DNA of 5,785 bases from Victivallales bacterium (GCA_030634125.1 DAOWBJ010000131.1:1-5785), one strand, 5' to 3'. Shown: positions 1 to 5,785, counted from the stretch's first letter. A program made the numbers and translations. Notes: a model not told the origin generated them from the sequence alone.

Positions 1-1
1 T

Positions 2-19
2 CAACCCCGTTCGGGGTTG
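2..19. repeat. Small perfect hairpin at window start
   Basis: The arms caacccc (2-8) and ggggttg (13-19) pair perfectly around a gttc loop. This hairpin lies just outside the part of the left repeat that can be compared with the right copy, because the right copy is cut off by the window end. It probably belongs to the same repeat element, as a further hairpin module. No T-run follows it on either strand within view, so it is not called a terminator. Confidence 0.6.
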
Positions 20-39
20 GTGCATTTTACTGCTTCAAA

Positions 40-58
40 CCACAGGTTTTACCTGTGG
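40..58. repeat. 8-bp hairpin within left repeat
   Basis: The arms ccacaggt (40-47) and acctgtgg (51-58) pair perfectly around a ttt loop. The same hairpin is intact in the right copy at 5753-5771. Perfect conservation of both arms in both copies suggests either recent duplication or selection on the structure. Confidence 0.75.
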
Positions 59-69
59 CTATTTAAATT

Positions 70-86
70 TAATCCCTCGGGGATTA
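70..86. repeat. 7-bp hairpin within left repeat
   Basis: The arms taatccc (70-76) and gggatta (80-86) pair around a tcg loop. The structure is repeated at 5725-5741 in the right copy. It lies immediately beyond the terminator-like stem as seen from topA. Confidence 0.7.
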
Positions 87-88
87 CT

Positions 89-119
89 AAAAAAAACTTG
101 CGCAATTGACAAGATTTTT
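89..119 (-). terminator. Probable intrinsic terminator of topA, possibly bidirectional
   Basis: On the minus strand an A-rich stretch leads into cttg, a 9-base loop, caag, then eight T residues. The flanking A and T runs can extend the short stem. The structure lies about 60-90 bases past the topA stop. On the plus strand the same bases give cttg-loop-caag followed by attttt, so it could also stop transcription entering from the left. The GC core is only 4 bp with a long loop, so efficiency is uncertain. Confidence 0.5.
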
Positions 120-121
120 CT

Positions 122-148
122 TTTATCCTGTTTATCCTGTTTATCCTG
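122..148. repeat. Three tandem copies of a 9-base unit
   Basis: The unit tttatcctg occurs three times in perfect tandem at 122-130, 131-139 and 140-148. In the right copy the array reads on the opposite strand as caggagaaa, caggataaaa, caggataaaa (5662-5690), with one base added and one changed. This array is the only part of the two repeats showing an indel, consistent with slippage. Confidence 0.85.
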
Positions 149-177
149 TCAAAATAACAAATTCCTATACAATTTAA

Positions 178-2691
178 TTAAATCTGGTCTGAATATTTTT
201 TGGCGGTGCGCTTAAGAGCGGCGACTTGACGGGGACTGAGTATCTTACCGTTTTTAGCTTGTGAGCGAAGCGATTCAATAAATTCTTTGTCATCGTAAAC
301 GCGTTTGCCCTTTTTGACCGGCTCCGCCCAATTTGTAATCTTTTCCAAATCAGCGAGGAGTTTTGTTACTTCCGGGTCTTGTTCGACCGGTTTACCGTCT
401 TTCATTTGAGCTTCAGGTTTCTCAGGGTCAATGCCAATTAATCCGCAAAGTGCCGCAAAATCACTGATTTGATCTCTATATTTTACCGCGAAACGTCCAA
501 GTACCGCCAATTGCTTCTCTGAAAGAACTCTGCCTCTATCGACCTGGCTGGCGAATGAACCGACAAACTTTTTGTCATCATAAGTCCGCTTGCCGGCTTT
601 CACCGGTTCTTCCCATTTTACATTGTCAAAATAGGCAAGCATGTCTTTATATTTAGCGACTTCCTGTTCAGACGGCGCATTCGCCTGCTTCTCCAAAAGT
701 TCGTTCTGTTTAGCTAAAGCAGCTTCCCAGTCGCTGACAAAATCGTATTTAACGGCTGTTTCAACGAATTCAGGTAATTGTTTAAGGTATTTGGCTCCAA
801 GCCGTAAAAGCACACCCCATTGTTTTGCGGTGAGCACCTGGGTTTCAGCATATTTATCTTTTACTGAATTAAAAAATTTCAAATCATCATAAGTCCTGCG
901 TCCAACTTTTGCCGGAGCTTCCCAGTCTTTAATCGTCTCAAGTTGTTCTATTACCGCTCTGGCTTTTTCGTGTTCAGGCGCGCCGAAACATTTTGCTTCT
1001 TTCACCCAGACAGCGAAACTTTCATAGAATTTCGCGAGCATTTCGGTCCAGACCAGCTTACCTGATTCGACTTCGTCAAGGCGGGTTTCCATTCTTGATG
1101 TAAAATCAATTTCAAACAAACTCGGTATAACCTTGATTAAGAAATCAGTAACTTGAAAGCCTAATTCAGTTGGAGATAATTTACCTTTATCTTTATCAAC
1201 ATAGTTACGCGTTTGAATCGTTCTCAAAATAGTAGCATAAGTAGAAGGACGGCCGATACCGCATTCTTCAAGCTTTTTAATCAGAGAAGCTTCAGAATAA
1301 CGAGCAGGCGGTTCGGTGAATTTTTGCTCTTTGAGTGAATCAAGCAACTTGCAAACTTGCTGTTCACGCAGTTGCCCGAGAACTTTTGCATGATTTTCCT
1401 CATCAGTATTGGAGTTGCCGAATAAACGCATAAATCCGGGAAACACAGTAACCATGGCATTAGCGCGGAAAGTATAGTTTTTACCATCTGCGCCAAGAGT
1501 TGCGACATCAACAGCTGTCTGCCGTTGCAGAGCCCGGGACATCTGACTGGCGGCAAAACGCTTCCAGATAAGTGTATAAAGTTTTAACTGATGATCATCC
1601 AAATACGCTTTCATGCGTTCAGGAGTATTATTTATATCAGTCGGACGGATCGCTTCATGAGCTTCCTGCGCTCCACTTTTACTCTTGAAAAAATTTGGTT
1701 TTACCGGCACATATTCTTTACCGTAGTTACCGTCAATAAACGTCCGGCAGGCATTTCTGGCTTCCTGCGCGATATTAACCGAATCTGTACGCATATAAGT
1801 AATCAAACCGGCGGTTCCGGCTCCAGTATCCACACCCTCATACAACTGTTGGGCCAAACGCATAGTGTTGCTGGCTGAAAAATGAAGCAGGTTATTACCC
1901 GCCTGCTGCAGTGTACTGGTGGTAAACGGCGGCGGCGCGTTGCGGCGGCGGTCTTTGGTTTCGATTTTATCGATCTTGAAACCATCGCCATTGCAGACTG
2001 CTTCAAGCAAGGCTAAAGCGTCTTTTTCATTATCTATTTTAAATTTATCAGCATTGATCTTGAACAGCTTGGCGACAAAAATCTGTCCGTCCACTTCAAG
2101 TTTCAATGAAAAATTCCAATATTCTTCGGGTTTGAAAGCTGTAATTTCGCGTTCACGCTCAACTATTAGACGCAAAGCAACCGTCTGCACGCGTCCTGCA
2201 CTCGTACCGCGGGTAATCTGCGACCACAACAAAGGACTGACCATATAACCTACCATGCGGTCAAGTACCCGGCGAGCCTGCTGCGCGTCAACCAAATCCA
2301 TATCTACGACCGTCGAATGCTCAAAGGCTTTGGAGATTGCGCTCTTGGTTATTTCGTGAAAAGTTACTCGTTTAAATTCCCCTTTGTATTGTTTTTTCAG
2401 GAGCTCCTGCAAATGCCAGGCTATGGCTTCTCCTTCGCGGTCAGGGTCGGGCGCGAGAAAAACTGCTTTAGCTTTTTTCGCCGCCGCGCGCAAATCTTTG
2501 ATTACTTTTTTACTTCTTTCACTCTCAACATACAATGGAGTAAAATTATCTTTAAGATCGACGCCAAGCGAATGCGTAGGTAAATCTCTTACATGTCCGA
2601 CTGAAGCCATGATCGTATAATCATTTCCCAACATTTTACCAATGGTGCGAGCTTTAGTCGGAGATTCCACTATTACCAGATTATCAGCCAT
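178..2691 (-). CDS. topA: DNA topoisomerase I (type IA) with triplicated C-terminal module
   Basis: Type IA topoisomerase, 837 residues from the ATG at 2691. These enzymes relax negative supercoils by cutting one strand through a 5'-phosphotyrosine. The N-terminal Toprim domain shows VESPTKARTI with the catalytic Glu9 and the metal-binding DPDREGEAIAWHL (Asp82, Asp84, Glu86). RGTSAGRVQTVALRLIV lies near 161-177. The active-site tyrosine is Tyr299 in LITYMRTDS, with Arg301 beside it. EAHEAIRPTD and GIGRPSTYATI complete the core, which ends near residue 570. No four-cysteine zinc fingers follow; instead there are three related modules. An in-frame TTG at 2700 would add three residues, but family alignment favours the ATG. 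The ribosome binding site is weak (gga, about 11 bases upstream). The gene is transcribed away from hisH, and its TAA stop is the first codon of the flanking repeat. Core identity is certain; the tail's role is not known. Confidence 0.97.
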   Translation of the reverse strand: MADNLVIVESPTKARTIGKMLGNDYTIMASVGHVRDLPTHSLGVDLKDNFTPLYVESERSKKVIKDLRAAAKKAKAVFLAPDPDREGEAIAWHLQELLKKQYKGEFKRVTFHEITKSAISKAFEHSTVVDMDLVDAQQARRVLDRMVGYMVSPLLWSQITRGTSAGRVQTVALRLIVEREREITAFKPEEYWNFSLKLEVDGQIFVAKLFKINADKFKIDNEKDALALLEAVCNGDGFKIDKIETKDRRRNAPPPFTTSTLQQAGNNLLHFSASNTMRLAQQLYEGVDTGAGTAGLITYMRTDSVNIAQEARNACRTFIDGNYGKEYVPVKPNFFKSKSGAQEAHEAIRPTDINNTPERMKAYLDDHQLKLYTLIWKRFAASQMSRALQRQTAVDVATLGADGKNYTFRANAMVTVFPGFMRLFGNSNTDEENHAKVLGQLREQQVCKLLDSLKEQKFTEPPARYSEASLIKKLEECGIGRPSTYATILRTIQTRNYVDKDKGKLSPTELGFQVTDFLIKVIPSLFEIDFTSRMETRLDEVESGKLVWTEMLAKFYESFAVWVKEAKCFGAPEHEKARAVIEQLETIKDWEAPAKVGRRTYDDLKFFNSVKDKYAETQVLTAKQWGVLLRLGAKYLKQLPEFVETAVKYDFVSDWEAALAKQNELLEKQANAPSEQEVAKYKDMLAYFDNVKWEEPVKAGKRTYDDKKFVGSFASQVDRGRVLSEKQLAVLGRFAVKYRDQISDFAALCGLIGIDPEKPEAQMKDGKPVEQDPEVTKLLADLEKITNWAEPVKKGKRVYDDKEFIESLRSQAKNGKILSPRQVAALKRTAKKYSDQI
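181..933 (-). other. Three-copy repeat module in the TopA C-terminus
   Basis: Residues about 587-640 (bases 772-933), 689-742 (466-627) and 784-837 (181-342) align without gaps in their core. Shared pattern: W-x-x-P-x-K-x-G-R/K-R-x-Y-D-D-x-x-F, then S and Q, then LT/LS-x-x-Q, hydrophobic heptad-like positions, and a final KY-x-x-Q-I/L. Each is about 54 residues, probably helical and basic, separated by linkers of about 40-50 acidic or mixed residues. They occupy the place where many bacterial TopA proteins carry DNA-binding zinc ribbons, so a DNA-binding or partner-binding role is a reasonable inference. I do not recognise a named domain. Confidence 0.85.
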
Positions 2692-2723
2692 ATATACCAA
2701 ATTCCATTAAATTATTAAATGAG

Positions 2724-2754
2724 ATTATAAATACAGACCTTTATAACTATCCAA
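2724..2754 (-). promoter_or_regulatory. Candidate sigma70-like promoter of topA
   Basis: On the minus strand a perfect -10 hexamer TATAAT lies at 2729-2724, and a possible -35 TTGGAT at 2754-2749. The 19-base spacing is longer than the usual 17. Transcription would start near 2717, giving a leader of about 26 bases before the ATG at 2691. Other AT-rich hexamers lie upstream, so the choice is tentative. Confidence 0.35.
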
Positions 2755-2893
2755 AAATCAACAACTTTCAAGTTTTAAATCATTTTTTTTGCAAAAATAA
2801 TTAATTTTCAGCACAGCGGCAAGATTATTTTTTTACTCATTTCCCATGACAAAGCTGTTATATCAATGCTCTTTAAGCCTGCCATTCAATTGT

Positions 2894-2930
2894 TGCCGCT
2901 TTTTATGCCGCTTGCAGCTTGATGCCGCTT
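2894..2930 (+). repeat. Three direct copies of tgccgctt in the hisH promoter
   Basis: The octamer tgccgctt occurs at 2894-2901, 2906-2913 and 2923-2930, with start-to-start steps of 12 and 17 bases. The third copy overlaps the end of the proposed -35 element and runs into the spacer; the other two lie just upstream. This layout could be a regulator binding array, but no regulator can be named. Confidence 0.6.
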
Positions 2931-2947
2931 TTATATTAGTGTATAGT
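2919..2947 (+). promoter_or_regulatory. Candidate sigma70-like promoter for the hisH operon
   Basis: A -35-like TTGATG (2919-2924) and a -10-like TATAGT (2942-2947) are separated by exactly 17 bases. Transcription would begin near 2954, leaving a leader of about 26 bases before the hisH ATG. The spacer contains a second AT-rich hexamer (tatatt, 2932-2937) at a less suitable distance. Confidence 0.55.
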
Positions 2948-2968
2948 AGATTTTGCAAAAATAAACAT

Positions 2969-2972
2969 AAGG
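2969..2972 (+). promoter_or_regulatory. Ribosome binding site deciding the hisH start
   Basis: AAGG at 2969-2972 lies 7 bases before the ATG at 2980. An in-frame GTG at 2977 is only 4 bases from it, so the ATG is the better start. Confidence 0.6.
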
Positions 2973-2979
2973 TATAGTG

Positions 2980-3591
2980 ATGATCGCGTTAGTTGACTAT
3001 AATATGGGCAATCTGCTGAGTGTTTCTAAAGCTCTTGAGGCGGTTGGCGGAAATATTCGCCTGGTGGATAAAGCCGACGAACTGGAAAAATTTGATTCGA
3101 TAGTCCTGCCCGGCGTCGGACATTTCGGTGACGGCATGGAACATTTGCGTTCGCGCGGTTTTGAAGCACCCCTGCAAAAAGCGCTTAAAGCCGGGAAAAA
3201 TATACTTGGCATCTGCCTCGGTATGCAGATGATGCTTGAAAGCAGCGAAGAAGCTCCCGGAGTTAAGGGACTGGGATTGTTTAAAGGAAAAGTTCTGCGT
3301 TTCCCTCAAGTCGGCGAAAAAGTTCCGCACATGGGCTGGAATAATGTAAAAATACAAAACAATCACCCCATTATGCGGGGGGTTCCTGATGAAAGTTATT
3401 TTTATTTTGTACACTCTTACTATGTCGCGGTGGATGATCCGGTCTGTACTATCGGCAGTTGTAAATATATTACTGAATTCACCGCCATTATCGGACAGGA
3501 GAATGTTTGCGGCACGCAGTTTCATCCTGAGAAAAGTCAGAAATTCGGTTTGACTATACTTGAAAATTTTGTCAGGAACAGCCAGGCTTAA
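2980..3591 (+). CDS. hisH: Imidazole glycerol phosphate synthase, glutaminase subunit
   Basis: HisH, 203 residues, the usual length. It is a class I glutamine amidotransferase that hydrolyses glutamine and channels ammonia to HisF, which makes imidazole glycerol phosphate and AICAR in cytoplasmic histidine biosynthesis. The N-terminus DYNMGNLLSV, the oxyanion-region LPGVGHFGDGM, the nucleophile elbow GICLGMQMM (Cys79), VPHMGWNNV, and QFHPEKSQ (His182, Glu184) complete the catalytic triad. It is the first gene of the plus-strand operon, with nth starting 2 bases after its stop. No hisF or hisA lies nearby, although HisH normally works only as a complex with HisF, so the partner must be encoded elsewhere. 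HisH-like paralogues also serve in acetamidino-sugar synthesis for surface polysaccharides. That role cannot be excluded given the envelope genes downstream, but the sequence looks canonical. Confidence 0.95.
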   Translation: MIALVDYNMGNLLSVSKALEAVGGNIRLVDKADELEKFDSIVLPGVGHFGDGMEHLRSRGFEAPLQKALKAGKNILGICLGMQMMLESSEEAPGVKGLGLFKGKVLRFPQVGEKVPHMGWNNVKIQNNHPIMRGVPDESYFYFVHSYYVAVDDPVCTIGSCKYITEFTAIIGQENVCGTQFHPEKSQKFGLTILENFVRNSQA

Positions 3592-3593
3592 TT

Positions 3594-4238
3594 ATGAGGA
3601 TTTCGCGAAAAAAACAGGCTTTACTTGCTGAAATAAACCAGACATTGTTTTCAAAGTACAGCACTTGCCCCTGTCCGTTGAATTATGAAACTCCTTTTCA
3701 ATTACTGGTAGCGGTGGAGCTTTCGGCGCAATGCACCGACATCCGGGTTAATTTGATTACTCACGAGCTTTTTAAGAAATATCCGGATATTGAAAGTTTA
3801 GCCGACGCGTCGCTGGAAGATGTTGAAAATCTTATCCGCCCGGGCGGATTATTTCGCAATAAGGCTAAAAATATTATCAGCGCGGCGCAGAGCCTGCGCG
3901 ATGATCCTGCCGGAAAAGTACCTCAAACCATGCGGGAATTAACGCAACTTGCGGGGATCGGCAGAAAAAGTGCCAATGTTATTTTAGGGGTTGCTTTTAA
4001 CATACCGGGATTTCCCGTTGACACACATGTAAAACGTGTTCTTAAGCGGCTTGGAATAACAAACTCGGACAATCCCGAGAAAATTGAAGCTGAAGTAAAC
4101 GCACTTATTCCAGATAAATACTGGACTAATTTGTCACATATGCTTATATTACACGGTAGAGAAACCTGCGCGGCCCGCAAACCGGATTGCGCAAAATGCA
4201 TTATTAACAACTTATGCAAATATTATAAAAAGGGTTAA
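3594..4238 (+). CDS. nth: Endonuclease III (DNA glycosylase/AP lyase)
   Basis: Endonuclease III, 214 residues, close to the usual length. It removes oxidised pyrimidines and cuts the abasic site in base-excision repair. The helix-hairpin-helix LAGIGRKSANVILG carries the catalytic lysine (Lys125), and PVDTHVKR carries the catalytic aspartate (Asp143). The C-terminal cysteines 192, 199, 202 and 208 have the C-x6-C-x2-C-x5-C spacing of the [4Fe-4S] cluster, preceded by the family HGRETC motif. The LSAQCTD segment near residue 43 is also family-typical. It starts 2 bases after hisH, with AGG inside the hisH end (3584-3586) 7 bases before the ATG, so translational coupling is likely. Nothing is missing or odd apart from its partners. 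Confidence 0.96.
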   Translation: MRISRKKQALLAEINQTLFSKYSTCPCPLNYETPFQLLVAVELSAQCTDIRVNLITHELFKKYPDIESLADASLEDVENLIRPGGLFRNKAKNIISAAQSLRDDPAGKVPQTMRELTQLAGIGRKSANVILGVAFNIPGFPVDTHVKRVLKRLGITNSDNPEKIEAEVNALIPDKYWTNLSHMLILHGRETCAARKPDCAKCIINNLCKYYKKG

Positions 4239-4242
4239 GGGG

Positions 4243-4902
4243 TTGGGCAAATTAAAGAAAAAATTTAGAAGTATAAAAAAGTTGCCGAACTGGATATTTT
4301 TTATCCTTGTGCGTCTCATGAAATGTATGGTTCACTGCTTATACAGGATAAAAATAGAAGATTCTAACAACTATATTGAATCGAAAGAAAATTTTGTCGT
4401 GGTAATCTGGCATAATCGTTTGCTCTTTTTGCCTGCCTTGTTTCCCGCTGCGGCCAGGAAACGAACCAAGGCTGTCATCAGCGCTTCACGCGATGGACAA
4501 TATATAGCAGATATTGTCCATCAATTCGGTTTGCAGACTCTACGCGGGTCTTCTTCCCGCAAAGCAAGCAATGTTCAACGCGGCGCTGTACAAGCCATTA
4601 ACGAGGGCTGGCATGTATGCTTTACTCCTGATGGTCCACGCGGCCCCAAATATCACATGCATCGCGGACCGATTCATCTGGCATCGCTTACCAATACTCG
4701 AATTGTCCCCTTGATTATCAACGCCTCGCGTTACTGGCAGTTGAAAAGCTGGGACAAATTTCAGATACCTAAACCTTTTTCCAGATTGACGCTGGTTATC
4801 GGCGACTCGATAAAAATACCAGGCAATCTTTCCAGCAAGGAAGAGTTAGAAATCTGGCGGCAAAGAGTAGAAGATGAACTAATAAAAATAACACGGGATT
4901 AA
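4243..4902 (+). CDS. DUF374 family lysophospholipid acyltransferase-like protein
   Basis: A 219-residue protein of the DUF374 branch of acyltransferases. Family marks are VVIWHNRLLFLP (likely catalytic His57), ISASRDGQYIADIV, TLRGSSSRKAS, the strongly conserved FTPDGPRGPKY (127-137), then IVPLIINASRYWQLKSWDKF and IPKPFSR. Residues about 15-34 are hydrophobic and could anchor it in the inner membrane; residues 1-14 are basic. In epsilonproteobacteria a DUF374 member (LpxJ) is a late lipid A acyltransferase, so a role in adding a secondary acyl chain to lipid A is plausible but inferred. The start is TTG at 4243, 4 bases after nth, with AAGGG at 4230-4234 spaced 8 bases away. The next in-frame ATG (4318) would remove most of the membrane segment, so TTG is preferred. 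Confidence 0.88.
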   Translation: MGKLKKKFRSIKKLPNWIFFILVRLMKCMVHCLYRIKIEDSNNYIESKENFVVVIWHNRLLFLPALFPAAARKRTKAVISASRDGQYIADIVHQFGLQTLRGSSSRKASNVQRGAVQAINEGWHVCFTPDGPRGPKYHMHRGPIHLASLTNTRIVPLIINASRYWQLKSWDKFQIPKPFSRLTLVIGDSIKIPGNLSSKEELEIWRQRVEDELIKITRD

Positions 4903-4922
4903 CATTAATAACAGGAAAAAAT

Positions 4923-5495
4923 ATGAAAATAACACCAGGAAAGCTTAAGGATATATTAATAATTGAGCCTAAAGTATTTGAAGACAGCCGTGGTTTTTTC
5001 TATGAAAGCTATAATTACAAAAAACTATGTGAACACGGCGTTGAATTGGATTTCGTACAGGATAACCATTCCCGCTCTGTTAAAAATACTTTGCGCGGTT
5101 TACATTATCAGATAAACCCGGGACAGGATAAACTCGTCCGGGCAAGCATTGGCGAAGTCTGGGATGTCGTCGTGGATATTCGAAAAGATTCCCCGACATT
5201 CGGTCAGTGGGAAAGTTTTTTGCTTTCAGCCGAAAATAAAAAACAGGTGTTTGTGCCTAAGGGTTTTGCTCATGGTTTTTGTGTATTAAGCGAATGGGCG
5301 GAATTCCAGTACAAGTGCAGCGAATACTGGTCTCCCGCGGACGAACGGGGCATTATGTGGAATGACCCTGACCTCAAGGTTCAATGGCCCGTAACAGAAC
5401 CGGTTTTGTCCCCCAGAGATACTGAAAATATATCATTTAAAGACATTGAATTATATTTTGGTAGTGTCAAATCTTTTATAAAAAAAACGGATTGA
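4923..5495 (+). CDS. rfbC: dTDP-4-dehydrorhamnose 3,5-epimerase
   Basis: RmlC/RfbC, 190 residues, full length. It epimerises dTDP-4-dehydro-6-deoxyglucose at C3 and C5, the third step of dTDP-L-rhamnose synthesis for O-antigen or other surface polysaccharide. The cupin fold is marked by FEDSRGFFYESYN, FVQDNHSRS, LRGLHYQ (catalytic His61), GEVWDVVVDIRKDSPTFG, VPKGFAHGF (His117), FQYKCSEYW (Tyr130, the likely general acid), WNDPDL, and LSPRD (Asp166, partner of His61 by position). AGGA at 4913-4916 lies 6 bases before the ATG. It is the last gene of the cluster. The rfbA, rfbB and rfbD partners are not in view, so a related epimerase of another dTDP-sugar pathway is a lesser alternative. Confidence 0.95.
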   Translation: MKITPGKLKDILIIEPKVFEDSRGFFYESYNYKKLCEHGVELDFVQDNHSRSVKNTLRGLHYQINPGQDKLVRASIGEVWDVVVDIRKDSPTFGQWESFLLSAENKKQVFVPKGFAHGFCVLSEWAEFQYKCSEYWSPADERGIMWNDPDLKVQWPVTEPVLSPRDTENISFKDIELYFGSVKSFIKKTD

Positions 5496-5629
5496 CCTCC
5501 GGTCCGTGGTCCAGCGGCGGACTATGCGCAGGCTGAGCCTGAGCAAAGCGAAAGGCAAAAGTGAGGCTTTTTAAAAAGATGCGAGCGTTCGAGTTTTTTC
5601 AGAGTGTTTTGCCGGGCTAATAGTCAAGC
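5496..5629 (+). other. Non-coding spacer after rfbC
   Basis: This 134-base stretch has no recognisable gene. It contains a gtccg...cggac inverted pair (about 5502-5522), the small hairpin caggc-tga-gcctg (5529-5541) and the 12-base palindrome ctttttaaaaag (5567-5578). It looks more GC-rich than the gap upstream of hisH and is not part of the shared repeat. An in-frame run ending in taa at 5618-5620 is too short to call; a decayed gene end is possible. Confidence 0.6.
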
Positions 5630-5785
5630 TAATTGAATTGTATAGGAATTTGTTATTTTGACAGGAGAAACAGGATAAAACAGGATAAAAGAAAAATCTT
5701 GTCAATTGCGCAAGTTTTTTTTAGTAATCCCCGAGGGATTAAATTTAAATAGCCACAGGTAAAACCTGTGGTTTGAAGCAGTAAA
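5630..5785 (+). repeat. Right copy of the ~155-bp modular repeat, cut by window end
   Basis: This is the inverted counterpart of 26-180, carrying the same modules: AT-rich lead, nonamer-type array (5662-5690), terminator-like stem (5698-5714), hairpins at 5725-5741 and 5753-5771. It has the same orientation relative to rfbC as the left copy has to topA, but starts 134 bases after the stop instead of at it. The window ends inside the element. Confidence 0.93.
5692..5722 (+). terminator. Probable intrinsic terminator of the hisH-rfbC operon
   Basis: An A-run (5692-5696) is followed by cttg (5698-5701), a 9-base loop, caag (5711-5714) and eight T residues (5715-5722). This matches the topA-side structure base for base. 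The A and T runs can lengthen the 4-bp core. It lies about 200 bases past the rfbC stop and is the best terminator candidate downstream of the operon. Confidence 0.5.

Larger units (their letters stand above)
26..180 (-). repeat. Left copy of ~155-bp modular intergenic repeat
   Basis: Bases 26-180 are the reverse complement of 5630-5785, with by my reading only two substitutions and one single-base indel. Read outward from topA the modules are: an AT-rich lead, three 9-base tandem units, a terminator-like stem with a T-run, the palindrome taatccc/gggatta (70-86), the palindrome atttaaat (61-68), and the hairpin ccacaggt/acctgtgg (40-58). The homology starts at the topA stop codon. It contains no open reading frame, so it is non-coding, resembling a REP/BIME-like or MITE-like dispersed element. 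The class is inferred; the repeat itself is directly visible. Confidence 0.93.
2692..2979. other. Divergent intergenic region between topA and hisH
   Basis: This AT-rich 288-base spacer separates the two diverging genes and has no convincing reading frame. The hisH side holds a good sigma70-like promoter and three tgccgctt repeats. The topA side holds a weaker promoter candidate. The middle (about 2760-2890) is A/T-tract rich with nothing else recognisable. Confidence 0.8.

Noticed and set aside
1..180. CRISPR-like array from short repeated units
   Set aside because: The 9-base units are directly adjacent without spacers, and the hairpins are different from one another. There is no repeat-spacer alternation and no cas gene.
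2692..2700. TTG start of topA three codons upstream
   Set aside because: The ATG at 2691 gives the family-typical N-terminus just before LVIVESPTKA, and the extra residues add nothing recognisable.
2989..3525. Long antisense reading frame (178 codons) opposite hisH
   Set aside because: It lies wholly within a canonical, conserved gene, has no recognisable domain and no ribosome binding site that I can see. It is a frame shadow.
5567..5578. Palindrome ctttttaaaaag as the rfbC terminator
   Set aside because: It is purely A/T in its centre with no GC-rich stem and no following T-run. The stem in the right repeat is a better candidate.
5579..5620. Tiny reading frame beginning ATG and ending TAA after rfbC
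   Set aside because: It has only 13 codons and no ribosome binding site or recognisable family. At most it is a remnant of a decayed gene.
1..5785. Composite transposon, linear plasmid or viral genome with terminal inverted repeats
   Set aside because: The cargo is ordinary chromosomal housekeeping (topA, hisH, nth, acyltransferase, rfbC), with no transposase, replication or capsid gene. A contig or window bounded by a dispersed repeat explains the ends better.

Overview
This window reads as a compact piece of chromosome from a Gram-negative bacterium. A DUF374-type lipid A acyltransferase-like gene and an rfbC-type sugar epimerase gene suggest an outer membrane with lipopolysaccharide. The phylum cannot be fixed from the sequence alone. 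Base composition is AT-leaning between genes and moderate inside them, and codon use looks even across the genes. The intergenic nonamer array (tttatcctg) and stacked small palindromes remind me of dispersed intergenic repeats in uncultured PVC-type and related bacteria, but that is recollection, not a search result.

Layout: bases 1-180 hold an intergenic repeat full of small hairpins. Bases 178-2691 (minus strand) encode DNA topoisomerase I. Its type IA catalytic core is intact, but the C-terminal zinc fingers are replaced by three copies of a roughly 54-residue module. A 288-base AT-rich divergent spacer (2692-2979) carries promoters for both directions. On the plus strand follow four tightly packed genes, with gaps of 2, 4 and 20 bases: hisH (2980-3591), nth (3594-4238), a DUF374 acyltransferase gene (4243-4902) and rfbC (4923-5495). 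They look like one operon. A 134-base spacer with no recognisable gene then leads into a second copy of the first repeat, inverted, which runs off the window end at 5785.

The operon is functionally mixed: histidine biosynthesis, base-excision repair, lipid A or membrane acylation, and dTDP-rhamnose synthesis. The last two could both serve the cell envelope. The other two have no obvious link and look like housekeeping genes sharing a transcript.

I see no CRISPR array, phage, toxin-antitoxin or defence system. The two points most worth a second look are the pair of nearly identical ~155-base inverted repeats, which lie downstream of both transcription units in the same orientation relative to transcription, and the triplicated C-terminal module of the topoisomerase. 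The last module copy ends where the repeat begins.
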